Positions 8,305 through 17,192 of a DNA stretch of 64,000 bases are shown piece after piece. The notes beneath the pieces were generated by a model. The model saw only the letters and a list, made by a program, of their open reading frames with translations. It made no database searches and was not told the DNA's origin. The stretch is from positions 16,021 to 80,020 of the forward strand of contig NZ_JAJEPS010000015.1 of the NCBI RefSeq assembly GCF_020686965.1, read 5' to 3'. The stretch comes from Hominiventricola filiformis. Lineage in GTDB: Bacteria > Bacillota > Clostridia > Lachnospirales > Lachnospiraceae. How positions within the stretch are numbered: the stretch's first letter is position 1; the number at the start of each line of letters is the position of its first letter. The position numbers were made by a program, and so were the translations under genes.

Positions 8305-10707
8305 CTATTTTACTACAAAGTTTACGACACGATTCGGAACATAGATCTCTTTTACAAAGGTCTTGCCCTCTACCAGGGATGCAATTCTGGGATCAGCTTT
8401 TGCAGCAGCAAATACTTCTTCCTTGTCAGCACCAGTCGGAATGACTACGGTACCACGAAGTTTACCGTTGATCTGTACACCGATCTCGGTCTGTGCGTCA
8501 ACTGTCTTAGCCTCCTCATAGGTCGGCCAGGATGCCAGAGAAAGGAATCCTTCTCCGCCGGTTGCCTCCCACATTTCCTCACACAGATGGGGAGCAAACG
8601 GACAAAGCAGTTTGATGAAGGTCTGAAGCTGCTCTTTACTGATCTTTCCGACATTGTATACATCGTTGGTCAGAGTCATCAATGCTGCAATGGCAGTGTT
8701 GAACTTCATATCCTCGATATCAGAAGATACCTTCTTGATGGTCTTGTGAAGCGAAGTCTCCAGTTTTTCTGTCTCTTTGTCCTCAGACAGCATATCCGTA
8801 AATCCGGCTACACGCTCCAGGAAACGTTTACAGCCTTTTACAGAATTCTCGTTCCACGGAGTAGCTGCACCGTAATCACCCATGAACAGAACATAGGTAC
8901 GCAGAGTATCTGCACCGTAATCCTCTACAATATCCAGTGGGTCTACGACATTACCCTTGGATTTACTCATCTTATCTCCGTCCGGTCCAAGGATCAGTCC
9001 CTGAATAGAACGTTTTGCGTAAGGCTCCGGAGTATTGACAACACCAATGTCATACAGGAAATGATGCCAGAAACGGGAATAAATCACGTGTCTGGTAACA
9101 TGCTCCATACCACCGTTATACCAGTCAACCGGCATCCAGTATTTCAGTTTTTCCGGATCTGCCAGACACTTGTCGTTGTGCGGATCGATGTAACGCAGGA
9201 AATACCAGGAAGATCCTGCCCACTGCGGCATGGTATCTGTCTCTCTTCTTGCATCACGTCCACATTTTGGGCATTTGCATTTTACGAAGGAATCAATCTT
9301 AGCCAGCGGAGATTCGCCTTCCACACCCGGCTCAAAATTCTCTACCTTCGGCAGACGAAGAGGCAGCTCTTCATAAGGAACCGGAACAACACCACAGTTA
9401 TCACAGTGAACGATCGGAATCGGCTCACCCCAATATCTCTGACGGTTGAATGCCCAGTCTTTCATTTTGAACTGTACACCTGCACGGCCAATACCCTGCT
9501 TCGTCAGTTCTTCCAGCATCTTCTTGATAGAATCTTTCTTATTCGTATAACCATTCAGGAACTCGGAGTTCACCATCTCACCGTCACCGGTATAGGCTTC
9601 TTTCGTGATATCTCCGCCCTTGATAACCTCAATAATATCGATATTAAATGCCTTTGCAAAATCGTAGTCACGCTGGTCATGTGCCGGTACTGCCATGATG
9701 GCTCCGGTACCATAACCCATCATTACATAATCTGCAATGAAGATCGGAATTTTCTTACCATTAACCGGATTAACAGCCTCCAGGCCCTCAATCTTCACAC
9801 CGGTCTTATCTTTTACCAGCTGGGTACGTTCAAATTCTGTTTTCTTCGCGCACTCACTGCGATATGCTTTAATCGCATCCATATTGGAAATGCGGTCCGC
9901 ATATTTATCAATCAGCGGATGCTCCGGAGCCATAACCATGAAGGTAACACCAAACAGGGTATCCGGTCTGGTGGTATAGATCTCCAGCTGCTCATCAACG
10001 CCGTCTACTTTAAAGTCTACAAATGCACCGGTAGATTTACCAATCCAGTTTATCTGCTGCTGTTTTACATTTGCCGGATAATCTACATGATCCAGACCTT
10101 CCAGCAGTTTATCTGCATACTCGGTAATTCTTAAGTACCAGACATCTTTGGATTTCTGGATAACTTCGCTGTGGCAGATATCGCAGTGTCCACCCTGGCT
10201 GTCCTCATTGGAAAGAACGACTTTACAGGACGGGCAGTAATTTACCAGTGCCTTGCTTCTGAATACCAGACCATGCTCATACATTTTCAGGAAAATCCAC
10301 TGGGTCCATTTATAATAATCCTCGTCTGTGGTATCAATCACACGGTCCCAGTCAAAAGAGAATCCGACTTTTTTCAGCTGATTGGTGAATTTTGCAATGT
10401 TCTCATCCGTGATCACACGCGGATGTTTGCCAGTCTTGATGGCATAGTTCTCGGTCGGGAGTCCGAATGCGTCGAATCCGATGGGGAACAGGACATTATA
10501 GCCTTCCATTCTTCTTTTTCTGGAAATTACCTCAAGGCTGGAATATGCCTTAATGTGTCCAACGTGCATACCTGCGCCGCTGGGATACGGGAACTCTACC
10601 AGACCATAAAATTTCGGCTTGGAACTTCCGTCCACTGCATTAAAGATCTTGGCTTCATCCCACTTCTGCTGCCATTTGGCTTCTATCTTTCGGAAATTGT
10701 GTTTCAT
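8305..10707 (-). CDS. leuS: Leucyl-tRNA synthetase
   Basis: Class I synthetase charging tRNA-Leu in the cytoplasm, 800 residues as expected. The HIGH motif appears as PYPSGAGMHVGH (about residues 40-51) and KMSKS as DKMSKSKGNVVDP (about residues 580-590). Between them lie a Cys-rich insertion (CPSCKVVLSNEDSQGGHC) and the editing domain with its threonine-rich YTTRPDTLFG. The start has a GGAGG-type site in front. A strong promoter sits about 90 bases upstream. The leader shows no T-box core, in contrast to the pheS and leuA leaders nearby. Confidence 0.97.
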   Translation of the reverse strand: MKHNFRKIEAKWQQKWDEAKIFNAVDGSSKPKFYGLVEFPYPSGAGMHVGHIKAYSSLEVISRKRRMEGYNVLFPIGFDAFGLPTENYAIKTGKHPRVITDENIAKFTNQLKKVGFSFDWDRVIDTTDEDYYKWTQWIFLKMYEHGLVFRSKALVNYCPSCKVVLSNEDSQGGHCDICHSEVIQKSKDVWYLRITEYADKLLEGLDHVDYPANVKQQQINWIGKSTGAFVDFKVDGVDEQLEIYTTRPDTLFGVTFMVMAPEHPLIDKYADRISNMDAIKAYRSECAKKTEFERTQLVKDKTGVKIEGLEAVNPVNGKKIPIFIADYVMMGYGTGAIMAVPAHDQRDYDFAKAFNIDIIEVIKGGDITKEAYTGDGEMVNSEFLNGYTNKKDSIKKMLEELTKQGIGRAGVQFKMKDWAFNRQRYWGEPIPIVHCDNCGVVPVPYEELPLRLPKVENFEPGVEGESPLAKIDSFVKCKCPKCGRDARRETDTMPQWAGSSWYFLRYIDPHNDKCLADPEKLKYWMPVDWYNGGMEHVTRHVIYSRFWHHFLYDIGVVNTPEPYAKRSIQGLILGPDGDKMSKSKGNVVDPLDIVEDYGADTLRTYVLFMGDYGAATPWNENSVKGCKRFLERVAGFTDMLSEDKETEKLETSLHKTIKKVSSDIEDMKFNTAIAALMTLTNDVYNVGKISKEQLQTFIKLLCPFAPHLCEEMWEATGGEGFLSLASWPTYEEAKTVDAQTEIGVQINGKLRGTVVIPTGADKEEVFAAAKADPRIASLVEGKTFVKEIYVPNRVVNFVVK

Positions 10708-10794
10708 TTCATACGTCCTCCTTCTCGATTTCCGACGCTGTTACAAAATAACTATCCGGGATATCCGGTAATTCAGCTTATTTTTAACTCTATA

Positions 10795-10823
10795 AGTGTA
10801 ATATACTACCCTTTGTTTGTCAA
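10795..10823 (-). promoter_or_regulatory. Promoter of leuS
   Basis: On the minus strand, TTGACA (10818-10823), a 17-base spacer and TACACT (10795-10800). Confidence 0.7.
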
Positions 10824-10842
10824 TTTTGATTTTAGAAAAACC

Positions 10843-10871
10843 TTTCTATTTTCCGGGAACCGTGCTATACT
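10843..10871 (+). promoter_or_regulatory. Probable promoter of tyrA-aroA
   Basis: TATACT (10866-10871) is a good -10 element. The -35 (TTTCTA, 10843-10848) is weak at a 17-base spacing. Confidence 0.5.
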
Positions 10872-10903
10872 TATAGACATTAACGTGCTAAAGGAGAACA
10901 ATC

Positions 10904-11992
10904 ATGAAAACTGGTTTTATCGGACTGGGACTCATCGGCGGCTCTATCGCCAGGGCCGTCCGTCATTTTTATCCGGATGCGGAGATTATCGCATATTCCC
11001 GTACCCGGGCGTCTGTGGAACAGGCCGTCGCTGACGGTGTGGTAGACCGGATTCCGGATGGAGTCGGGGAGGATTTCGCAGACTGCGATTATATATTCCT
11101 GTGCGCCCCGGTTTCCAGCAACGCAAAATATCTGGAACAGTTGAAGCCCCTCATCCACTCTTCCTGCATCATCACAGACGTAGGAAGTACCAAGACAGAC
11201 ATCCACGAAAAAGTTACGGAACTTGGTATGGAAGAAAACTTTATCGGTGGACATCCCATGGCCGGTTCTGAGAAGACAGGCTATGCCAATTCCAAACGAA
11301 TTCTCATTGAAAATGCCTACTATATGATCACTCCTACCGGGAAAAACCCTGACGGTGCCGTAGACCGCTACCGCAACTTTGTTGCAAGCTTAAAAGCACT
11401 TCCGCTGGTTGTTGATTATCGTACCCACGATTATGTGACAGCAGGTATCAGCCATCTGCCCCATATTATTGCTTCATCCTTAGTCAATCTGGTGAAAGAT
11501 TCCGACACGGAAAACGGACTCATGAAGCTGGTGGCAGCAGGCGGATTTAAAGACATTACGCGTATTGCTTCCTCCTCTCCGGAGATGTGGGAACAGATCT
11601 GCATGACCAACCGAAAAAATATTTCATCTATCCTTGGAGATTACATTGTTTCTCTGACCCAAATCCAAAAGGAGTTGGATAACGCGGAACAGGGTTCCAT
11701 CTACCATCTGTTTGAGACTTCCCGGGATTACCGCAACAGCCTTCCTGCAAAGGGAAGCGGCGCCCTGCAGCCTATCTACGAACTTTACTGCGATATGGTA
11801 GATGAGGCCGGTGGAATTGCCACCCTTGCTACCATTCTGGCAAGCAATCAGATCAGCTTGAAAAATATCGGTATTATCCACAGCCGGGAGTTCATTGAAG
11901 CTGTACTTCGAATTGAATTTTACGATGAACAGGCCATGGTACAGGCTGCAGATATTTTAAGAAAACATCGCTATGTGATTTACGAAAGGTAA
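10904..11992 (+). CDS. tyrA: Prephenate dehydrogenase
   Basis: Converts prephenate to 4-hydroxyphenylpyruvate with NAD(P), the tyrosine branch of aromatic amino acid synthesis. The N-terminal Rossmann motif GLGLIGGS lies at residues 7-14. The catalytic prephenate dehydrogenase region contains GGHPMAGSEKTGY and a helical domain with SHLPHIIASSL. The last roughly 70 residues look like an ACT domain, which would allow feedback control by tyrosine. An AAAGGAG site precedes the ATG. aroA starts 6 bases after the stop, so the two form an operon. Confidence 0.93.
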   Translation: MKTGFIGLGLIGGSIARAVRHFYPDAEIIAYSRTRASVEQAVADGVVDRIPDGVGEDFADCDYIFLCAPVSSNAKYLEQLKPLIHSSCIITDVGSTKTDIHEKVTELGMEENFIGGHPMAGSEKTGYANSKRILIENAYYMITPTGKNPDGAVDRYRNFVASLKALPLVVDYRTHDYVTAGISHLPHIIASSLVNLVKDSDTENGLMKLVAAGGFKDITRIASSSPEMWEQICMTNRKNISSILGDYIVSLTQIQKELDNAEQGSIYHLFETSRDYRNSLPAKGSGALQPIYELYCDMVDEAGGIATLATILASNQISLKNIGIIHSREFIEAVLRIEFYDEQAMVQAADILRKHRYVIYER

Positions 11993-11998
11993 TGAATT

Positions 11999-13279
11999 AT
12001 GAAATTTACGAAAGCTTCCGCTCCTTTAAAAGGAACGGTTACCATTCCGGGCGACAAAAGCATCTCCCACCGTTCCGTCATGTTTGGTGCGCTGGCAGAC
12101 GGAACCACAAAAGTCACCAACTTTTTAAGAGGTGCAGACTGCCTCTCTACCATTGCCTGTTTCCGGAAACTGGGCATCGAGATTGAGGAAACACTGGATG
12201 AAATCCTTATTCGCGGAAAAGGCATCCACGGACTGACTGCTCCGGATTCCATGCTGGATGTGGGTAACAGCGGTACTACCACCCGCCTGATCTCCGGCAT
12301 TCTCGCAGGTCAGCCTTTTACTACAGAATTAAACGGTGACGAATCCATCCAGAGCCGTCCCATGAAACGAATCATCGCCCCTCTAAGCCAGATGGGAGCC
12401 GATATTGAAAGTATTCGCGGAAACGGCTGTGCACCGCTTCGCATTCGCCAAAGTCAGCTCTACGGCATTCACTATCAATCCAAAGTTGCTTCTGCTCAGG
12501 TCAAATCCTGTATCCTGCTGGCAGGTCTCTATGCAGACGGCACTACCAGTGTGACAGAACCCTATCTTTCCCGCAATCACACAGAGATCATGCTGAAGCA
12601 TTTCGGAGCACAAATCACCAGTAAAGGTACTACGGCCACGATTGTTCCCGGATCAGAACTCCATGGTCAGGAAATCGAGGTACCGGGTGACATTTCCTCT
12701 GCCGCTTACTTCATCGCCGCCGGACTGATTGTTCCAGGTTCCGAGATTCTTATTAAAAATGTGGGAATTAACCCGACCAGAGACGGACTTCTTCGGGTAT
12801 GTAAGGATATGGGAGCCGATATCACACTTCTCAATAAAAATCTTGGAAACGGAGAACCCACAGCAGATCTTCTTGTCCGTGCGGGTTCCCTTCACGGAAC
12901 TACCGTAGGCGGTGCCGTAATTCCGACTCTTATCGATGAACTTCCGGTAGTCGCTGCTCTTGCCTGCTTTGCCGAGGGAACTACTGTCATTAAAGATGCG
13001 CAGGAGCTGAAAGTCAAAGAATCTAACCGTATTGACGTAATGGTACAAAACCTTACCGCCATGGGTGCCCATGTCACCGCTACCGATGATGGCATGATCA
13101 TCGAAGGCGGACATCCACTCCATGGTGCCGTCATCGACAGTAAGCTTGATCACCGCATTGCCATGACCTTTGCCATCACCGCCCTTGCTTCCGATGGAGA
13201 AACCGAGATCACCGGCGCTGACTGTGTAAAAATCAGCTATCCTGGATTTTATGAAGATCTTTCCATGCTGGCAAAATAG
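11999..13279 (+). CDS. aroA: 3-phosphoshikimate 1-carboxyvinyltransferase (EPSP synthase)
   Basis: Joins phosphoenolpyruvate to shikimate-3-phosphate in the shikimate pathway. Signatures are GDKSISHR (residues 19-26, substrate-binding lysine and serine), LDVGNSGTTTRL (about residue 86) and KESNRI (about residue 340). The length of 426 is standard. It follows tyrA by 6 bases and shares its promoter. A strong terminator closes the operon at 13289. Confidence 0.96.
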   Translation: MKFTKASAPLKGTVTIPGDKSISHRSVMFGALADGTTKVTNFLRGADCLSTIACFRKLGIEIEETLDEILIRGKGIHGLTAPDSMLDVGNSGTTTRLISGILAGQPFTTELNGDESIQSRPMKRIIAPLSQMGADIESIRGNGCAPLRIRQSQLYGIHYQSKVASAQVKSCILLAGLYADGTTSVTEPYLSRNHTEIMLKHFGAQITSKGTTATIVPGSELHGQEIEVPGDISSAAYFIAAGLIVPGSEILIKNVGINPTRDGLLRVCKDMGADITLLNKNLGNGEPTADLLVRAGSLHGTTVGGAVIPTLIDELPVVAALACFAEGTTVIKDAQELKVKESNRIDVMVQNLTAMGAHVTATDDGMIIEGGHPLHGAVIDSKLDHRIAMTFAITALASDGETEITGADCVKISYPGFYEDLSMLAK

Positions 13280-13288
13280 AAATCAACG

Positions 13289-13330
13289 AAAAAAGGAGCT
13301 GCTCAGATTCACCTGAGTAACTCCTTTTTT
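13289..13330. terminator. Bidirectional terminator between aroA and the HPr-like gene
   Basis: AAAAAAGGAG and CTCAG pair with CTGAG and CTCCTTTTTT around a short loop. The A- and T-tracts on both sides let it serve the convergent genes. Confidence 0.88.
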
Positions 13331-13341
13331 ATATTCTCTTT

Positions 13342-13563
13342 TTATACAGCCAGCGTCTGCAGGAAATCCTCCAGCACCTCATTATGACCAAACAACTTTA
13401 CATTCAATATCCGATTTAGATCCAGACTCAGAATACCAAGCAACGACTTGGCGTCAATCTCCAGACGGTCATATGCAATATCCACATTAAAATCACAGTC
13501 CTGAGTTTTCTTTACAAATGCGCTCACACTTTCCGGTGGCAGTTTAATCTGAATTTCTGTCAT
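13342..13563 (-). CDS. HPr-like protein lacking the phosphorylated histidine
   Basis: A 73-residue protein that aligns with HPr of the sugar phosphotransferase system through the regulatory-serine region: DAKSLLGILSL (residues 37-47) matches the KSIMGVMSL of HPr, with Ser40 in the place of Ser46. The GLHARPA segment carrying His15 is absent, so it should not pass phosphate to sugar permeases. It could be a Crh-like regulator, as Crh of Bacillus also lacks that histidine. It has its own promoter and an upstream GGAG site. Monocistronic, convergent with aroA. Confidence 0.7.
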   Translation of the reverse strand: MTEIQIKLPPESVSAFVKKTQDCDFNVDIAYDRLEIDAKSLLGILSLDLNRILNVKLFGHNEVLEDFLQTLAV

Positions 13564-13609
13564 GCAAACACACTCCTTTCGGTTTCTTATCTTCTCTTAT
13601 GCCTTGTTT

Positions 13610-13638
13610 ATTATGGTACATTTTCTCAATAAAGTCAA
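13610..13638 (-). promoter_or_regulatory. Promoter of the HPr-like gene
   Basis: On the minus strand, TTGACT (13633-13638), a 17-base spacer and CATAAT (13610-13615). The 219 bases between this gene and udk hold only this and a weaker udk promoter region (TACAAT near 13735). Confidence 0.65.
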
Positions 13639-13782
13639 ACCTTCTGGGAGAATCTTGATATATTCTTAACACATATGTTGTAATCTTTTTATATTTTATG
13701 CAATTACCTGTAGAAATTTGTTATAAAAAAGTGTACAATAAACCGCAGTATATTGCGAACGAACACAGGAGGAAACTATTGT

Positions 13783-14397
13783 ATGAGCGTTATGATTATC
13801 GGAATTGCCGGAGGTACCGGTTCCGGAAAATCAACCTTTACCAACCGTCTGCGGGATGCATTTCCAAATGACGTAGCAGTTGTCTATCACGACAATTACT
13901 ATCGGAGGCAGGATGATGTACCTTTTGAAGAGCGGAAAAAAGTAAATTATGACCATCCGGCTTCATTGGAGACTGATCTGATGATCAAACATCTGAAAAT
14001 GCTAAAAAAAGGTCAGGCTGTTGACTGCCCCGTCTACGATTACAGCGCACACAATCGTTCTCAGGAAACTATTCATATTGAGCCGAAAAAGATCATCCTT
14101 GCAGAAGGAATTCTCCTTCTGGCAGATCCACTGCTCCGCAGCATGATGGATATTAAAATTTACGTAGAGGCAGATGCTGATGAGCGTATTCTCCGCCGGA
14201 TCGTGCGGGATGTGAAAGAACGCGGCCGTGATCTTGACAACATTGTAGATCAGTATCTAACCACCGTAAAACCCATGCATTATCTGTATGTAGAGCCAAC
14301 CCGTGCTCTAGCCGATGTGGTCATCAACAGTGGTATGAATAATGTGGCCTTCGATATTGTCAAATCCAAAATTCAGCTGATGTTAGACGAAAATTAA
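13783..14397 (+). CDS. udk: Uridine kinase family protein
   Basis: Phosphorylates uridine and cytidine in pyrimidine salvage. A Walker A motif, GGTGSGKST, lies at residues 10-18; YDHPASLETD and a C-terminal RRIVRDVKERGRD segment are typical of the uridine kinase/phosphoribulokinase fold. The start at 13783 has AGGAGG at about 10 bases; an in-frame ATG 30 bases earlier overlaps the region before that site. 204 residues. Related proteins include phosphoribulokinase-like enzymes, but length and motifs favour uridine kinase. Confidence 0.88.
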   Translation: MSVMIIGIAGGTGSGKSTFTNRLRDAFPNDVAVVYHDNYYRRQDDVPFEERKKVNYDHPASLETDLMIKHLKMLKKGQAVDCPVYDYSAHNRSQETIHIEPKKIILAEGILLLADPLLRSMMDIKIYVEADADERILRRIVRDVKERGRDLDNIVDQYLTTVKPMHYLYVEPTRALADVVINSGMNNVAFDIVKSKIQLMLDEN

Positions 14398-14411
14398 AAA
14401 AGCAGAATTTT

Positions 14412-14445
14412 ACCCCGGAGCTGTTACTTTGCTCCGGGGTATTTT
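14412..14445. terminator. Terminator between udk and queA
   Basis: ACCCCGGAG pairs with CTCCGGGGT and ATTTTG follows. It can act for udk, and on the other strand for queA. Confidence 0.85.
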
Positions 14446-14454
14446 GTTACTCTT

Positions 14455-15495
14455 TTACTTTATAAACATCGCATCTCCAAATGAGAAGAACCGATATTTC
14501 ATTTCTACCGCCTCTTTATAAGCAGCCATGATCTTATCTCTTCCTGCCAGTGCAGATACCAGCATCATCAGTGTAGATTCCGGCAGATGGAAATTGGTAA
14601 TCAGACAATCAATCAGTTTAAATTGATATCCCGGATAAATGAAGATCTCCGTCCAGCCGCTTCCGGCTTTTAAAATTCCATCCTCTCCTGTAGCGGATTC
14701 CAGGGTACGGCAGCTGGTAGTGCCCACTGCGATAATCCGCCCACCCTTTGTCTTTGTCTCATTGATCAGTTTCGCCTGATCCTCTTCCACCATATAGAAC
14801 TCGGAATGCATATGATGCTCTTTGATATTTTCCACCTTTACCGGGCGGAAGGTACCAAGGCCTACATGCAGGGTTACGTGGGCGATATTGACACCCTTGT
14901 CCTTAATGGCCTGTAAAAGCTCCGGTGTAAAATGAAGTCCGGCCGTCGGCGCTGCTGCAGAACCATCGTGTTTCGCATAAACCGTCTGATAGCGATTCTT
15001 ATCCTTCAGCTGATGGGTAATATAGGGTGGAAGCGGCATCTGTCCCAGCTGATCCAGGATTTCTTCAAAGATACCATCATAGGTGAATTTGATCATCCGG
15101 TTTCCATCCTCTACAACATCTACTACTTCTCCTACAAGAAGCCCGTCACCGAAGCTGATCTTCGTACCCGGTTTTGCTTTCTTGCCCGGTTTCACCAGTG
15201 TTTCCCACACATCATCTGCATTTCGTTTCAGAAGAAGCACTTCGATCTTCGCATCAGTTCCGACCTTGTTTCCGATGAGCCTTGCCGGAATAACCTTTGT
15301 ATTATTCACCACCAGGCAGTCTCCCGGATTCAGATAATTAATAATCTCCCGGAAAATATGGTGTTCGGTATTTCCGGTCTCTCTGTCCAGTACCAGCAGC
15401 CTGGAACTGGAACGGTCTTCCAGTGGATCCTGTGCAATCAGTTCCTGGGGAAGATCATAATAAAAATCATGTAAACTCATATTCTGTTCGTCCAA
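14455..15495 (-). CDS. queA: S-adenosylmethionine:tRNA ribosyltransferase-isomerase
   Basis: Transfers and isomerises the ribosyl part of SAM to preQ1-tRNA, giving epoxyqueuosine at the wobble position. Full-length (346 residues), with typical segments YDLPQELIAQDP, VVNNTKVIPARL, GTFRPV and LITNFHLPEST. The likely start is a TTG at 15495, which stands 9 bases after GGAGG; the first ATG, five codons later, is 24 bases from that site. The gene lies 14 bases after the cotH-like gene and so appears to be last in the pheS-pheT-cotH-queA operon. Confidence 0.95.
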   Translation of the reverse strand: MDEQNMSLHDFYYDLPQELIAQDPLEDRSSSRLLVLDRETGNTEHHIFREIINYLNPGDCLVVNNTKVIPARLIGNKVGTDAKIEVLLLKRNADDVWETLVKPGKKAKPGTKISFGDGLLVGEVVDVVEDGNRMIKFTYDGIFEEILDQLGQMPLPPYITHQLKDKNRYQTVYAKHDGSAAAPTAGLHFTPELLQAIKDKGVNIAHVTLHVGLGTFRPVKVENIKEHHMHSEFYMVEEDQAKLINETKTKGGRIIAVGTTSCRTLESATGEDGILKAGSGWTEIFIYPGYQFKLIDCLITNFHLPESTLMMLVSALAGRDKIMAAYKEAVEMKYRFFSFGDAMFIK

Positions 15496-15509
15496 AATAT
15501 AATAACCTC

Positions 15510-17192
15510 CTATAGTTCAATTCCAAACAGTTCCTGTATCTGCTGCCGCATCATCTCCGGACGTTTCTCCACGAAGTCATAGATTACTTCTTTGTTCTGT
15601 TCTACATCATCCATGTTCATCGTATACGACTCATCAATACTGTGTTTGTAAGCAAAACTTTCTGCCAGTTCGCTATCGCGTTCCCCACAAAGTTTTTCGA
15701 CAGCCGCGCGGACTCTGTCTTCCGTAAAATATTCCTTAATACAAAGTTCTATATACTTCGCAAATTTTTCCTGCATATCCGGCCTCTTCATGACAGCTCC
15801 AAACAGCGGATTCTGCTCCATCACGGTCTCTATATCCAGCCAGTCTTCCGGTTCTTCATTATAAATATTGAAGCCTGCTTCCATATCATAATAAAGATAC
15901 CGCCATCTTCCATCCTGTCGTCCGGTTCCATAGACATTGTTCTGGCTGTAATATCGATACAGCTTAATATTGTTCAACGGCCAGTCCCAGTTGGCGATAT
16001 AGGTCTCAATCGCAAAATACTGAATCATATTATCAATATCAACCAGCTGTTCCAGTTCCGCAAAGGTCTCATCATCGGTCAGGTTTTTTTCTGCGTACTC
16101 TGCTACTTTTTGATAATCTTCTTTTCCTCGAATATCTTCTGCTTTTTCATCCGGATCATCAGGAAATTTGTTTGCTCGGAGAGCCACTTTCTGGTAATAA
16201 TCTCCTTTCTGCATCAGTCCGTAATTTTCTTCCATATAAGTATCATCATAGACTTCCTGCAGCCATTCAAAATTATAGTAACCACCGTTCAGCCATACAG
16301 ACGCCGGTGCAACAGACTTACTGTCAATGCCTTCGATCTGACTGCACAGAGTCTGAAACAGCTCTTCCCTGAACAGGGTCACACTCTTATCAAAGCCATG
16401 AGCCCTTACGACCAGACGCTTATAGGCATCCTGTACCTTCTGATCCGCTCCATGGGTATTATCTGCAAAAAAGGGATAGGCAAATGTATCATTTCCGTAG
16501 GCTTTCCTTGCATAGAGTTTAAAGGATTTGTAATAATACTGTCTGCTGGCATGCCCGAAGATCCGCATTCCTGCATCCTGGGCAATGAGGCGCTCTCCAT
16601 CCGGAGACAGAATCTCCACAAAGGCATCCCGTTCCCAATCTCTGCCCTGCTGGGTAAAGTTTGCAGGCTGTGTCAGTTTTCCGGAAATATATTCCGGGCT
16701 GTTCACATACTCATCCCGAATCTTTCCCTCCACCATGATGCCATATTCATAATCATACAGATTGTAAGGATCACTGGTCAGACAAACAATATAGGTACTG
16801 AACCGTTCTTTCAATGTCTCCATGCTGTCCGCATAAAAATAAGTTCTTGTAAACAGATCTCCCCATTCTCCGGTACTCTCATCATAAGAACGGGCACGGA
16901 GCACGCAGCTTCGCACCTCATCTGTAGCCGTAAAAACAAGGGAATCTTCATAAAATCCGCTTTCAAATCCAGGAATACTGCCGTCCAGCGTGTAGTAAAT
17001 CGGATAACCGCCCGCATCAGACAGTTTCAACACCAGGTCTCCGGCACAGAAGGAGTCCTCCTGGGAAACGATAATATCATCTGCCTCTTCCATCTTCTGC
17101 GCTTCCCCGGGACTTTTGAATGCCACAAACAACAAAACCAGGGCGGCAGCTATTAAAAGCCCCGCCCTGATGGATTTTTTTGCAGACATCAT
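15510..17192 (-). CDS. CotH-family protein kinase-like protein, membrane-anchored or secreted
   Basis: 560 residues. An N-terminal hydrophobic segment (about residues 8-25) acts as signal or anchor. Residues about 55-95 resemble a chitobiase/FN3-like extracellular domain (YPIYYTLDGSIP). The remainder is a CotH domain, with IDNMIQYFAIETYIANWDWP and YLYYDMEAGF supplying the conserved Asn/Asp kinase residues. CotH of Bacillus phosphorylates spore coat proteins; this protein probably acts outside the cell on an unknown target. Its ATG overlaps the pheT stop by one base (TAATG) with no strong ribosome site, so translation is coupled to pheT. A second CotH gene lies at 37265-38857. Confidence 0.82.
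   Translation of the reverse strand: MMSAKKSIRAGLLIAAALVLLFVAFKSPGEAQKMEEADDIIVSQEDSFCAGDLVLKLSDAGGYPIYYTLDGSIPGFESGFYEDSLVFTATDEVRSCVLRARSYDESTGEWGDLFTRTYFYADSMETLKERFSTYIVCLTSDPYNLYDYEYGIMVEGKIRDEYVNSPEYISGKLTQPANFTQQGRDWERDAFVEILSPDGERLIAQDAGMRIFGHASRQYYYKSFKLYARKAYGNDTFAYPFFADNTHGADQKVQDAYKRLVVRAHGFDKSVTLFREELFQTLCSQIEGIDSKSVAPASVWLNGGYYNFEWLQEVYDDTYMEENYGLMQKGDYYQKVALRANKFPDDPDEKAEDIRGKEDYQKVAEYAEKNLTDDETFAELEQLVDIDNMIQYFAIETYIANWDWPLNNIKLYRYYSQNNVYGTGRQDGRWRYLYYDMEAGFNIYNEEPEDWLDIETVMEQNPLFGAVMKRPDMQEKFAKYIELCIKEYFTEDRVRAAVEKLCGERDSELAESFAYKHSIDESYTMNMDDVEQNKEVIYDFVEKRPEMMRQQIQELFGIEL

Noticed and set aside
8587..10134. 515-codon plus-strand frame opposite leuS
   Set aside because: Antisense shadow of leuS; no domain, no promoter and no ribosome site seen.
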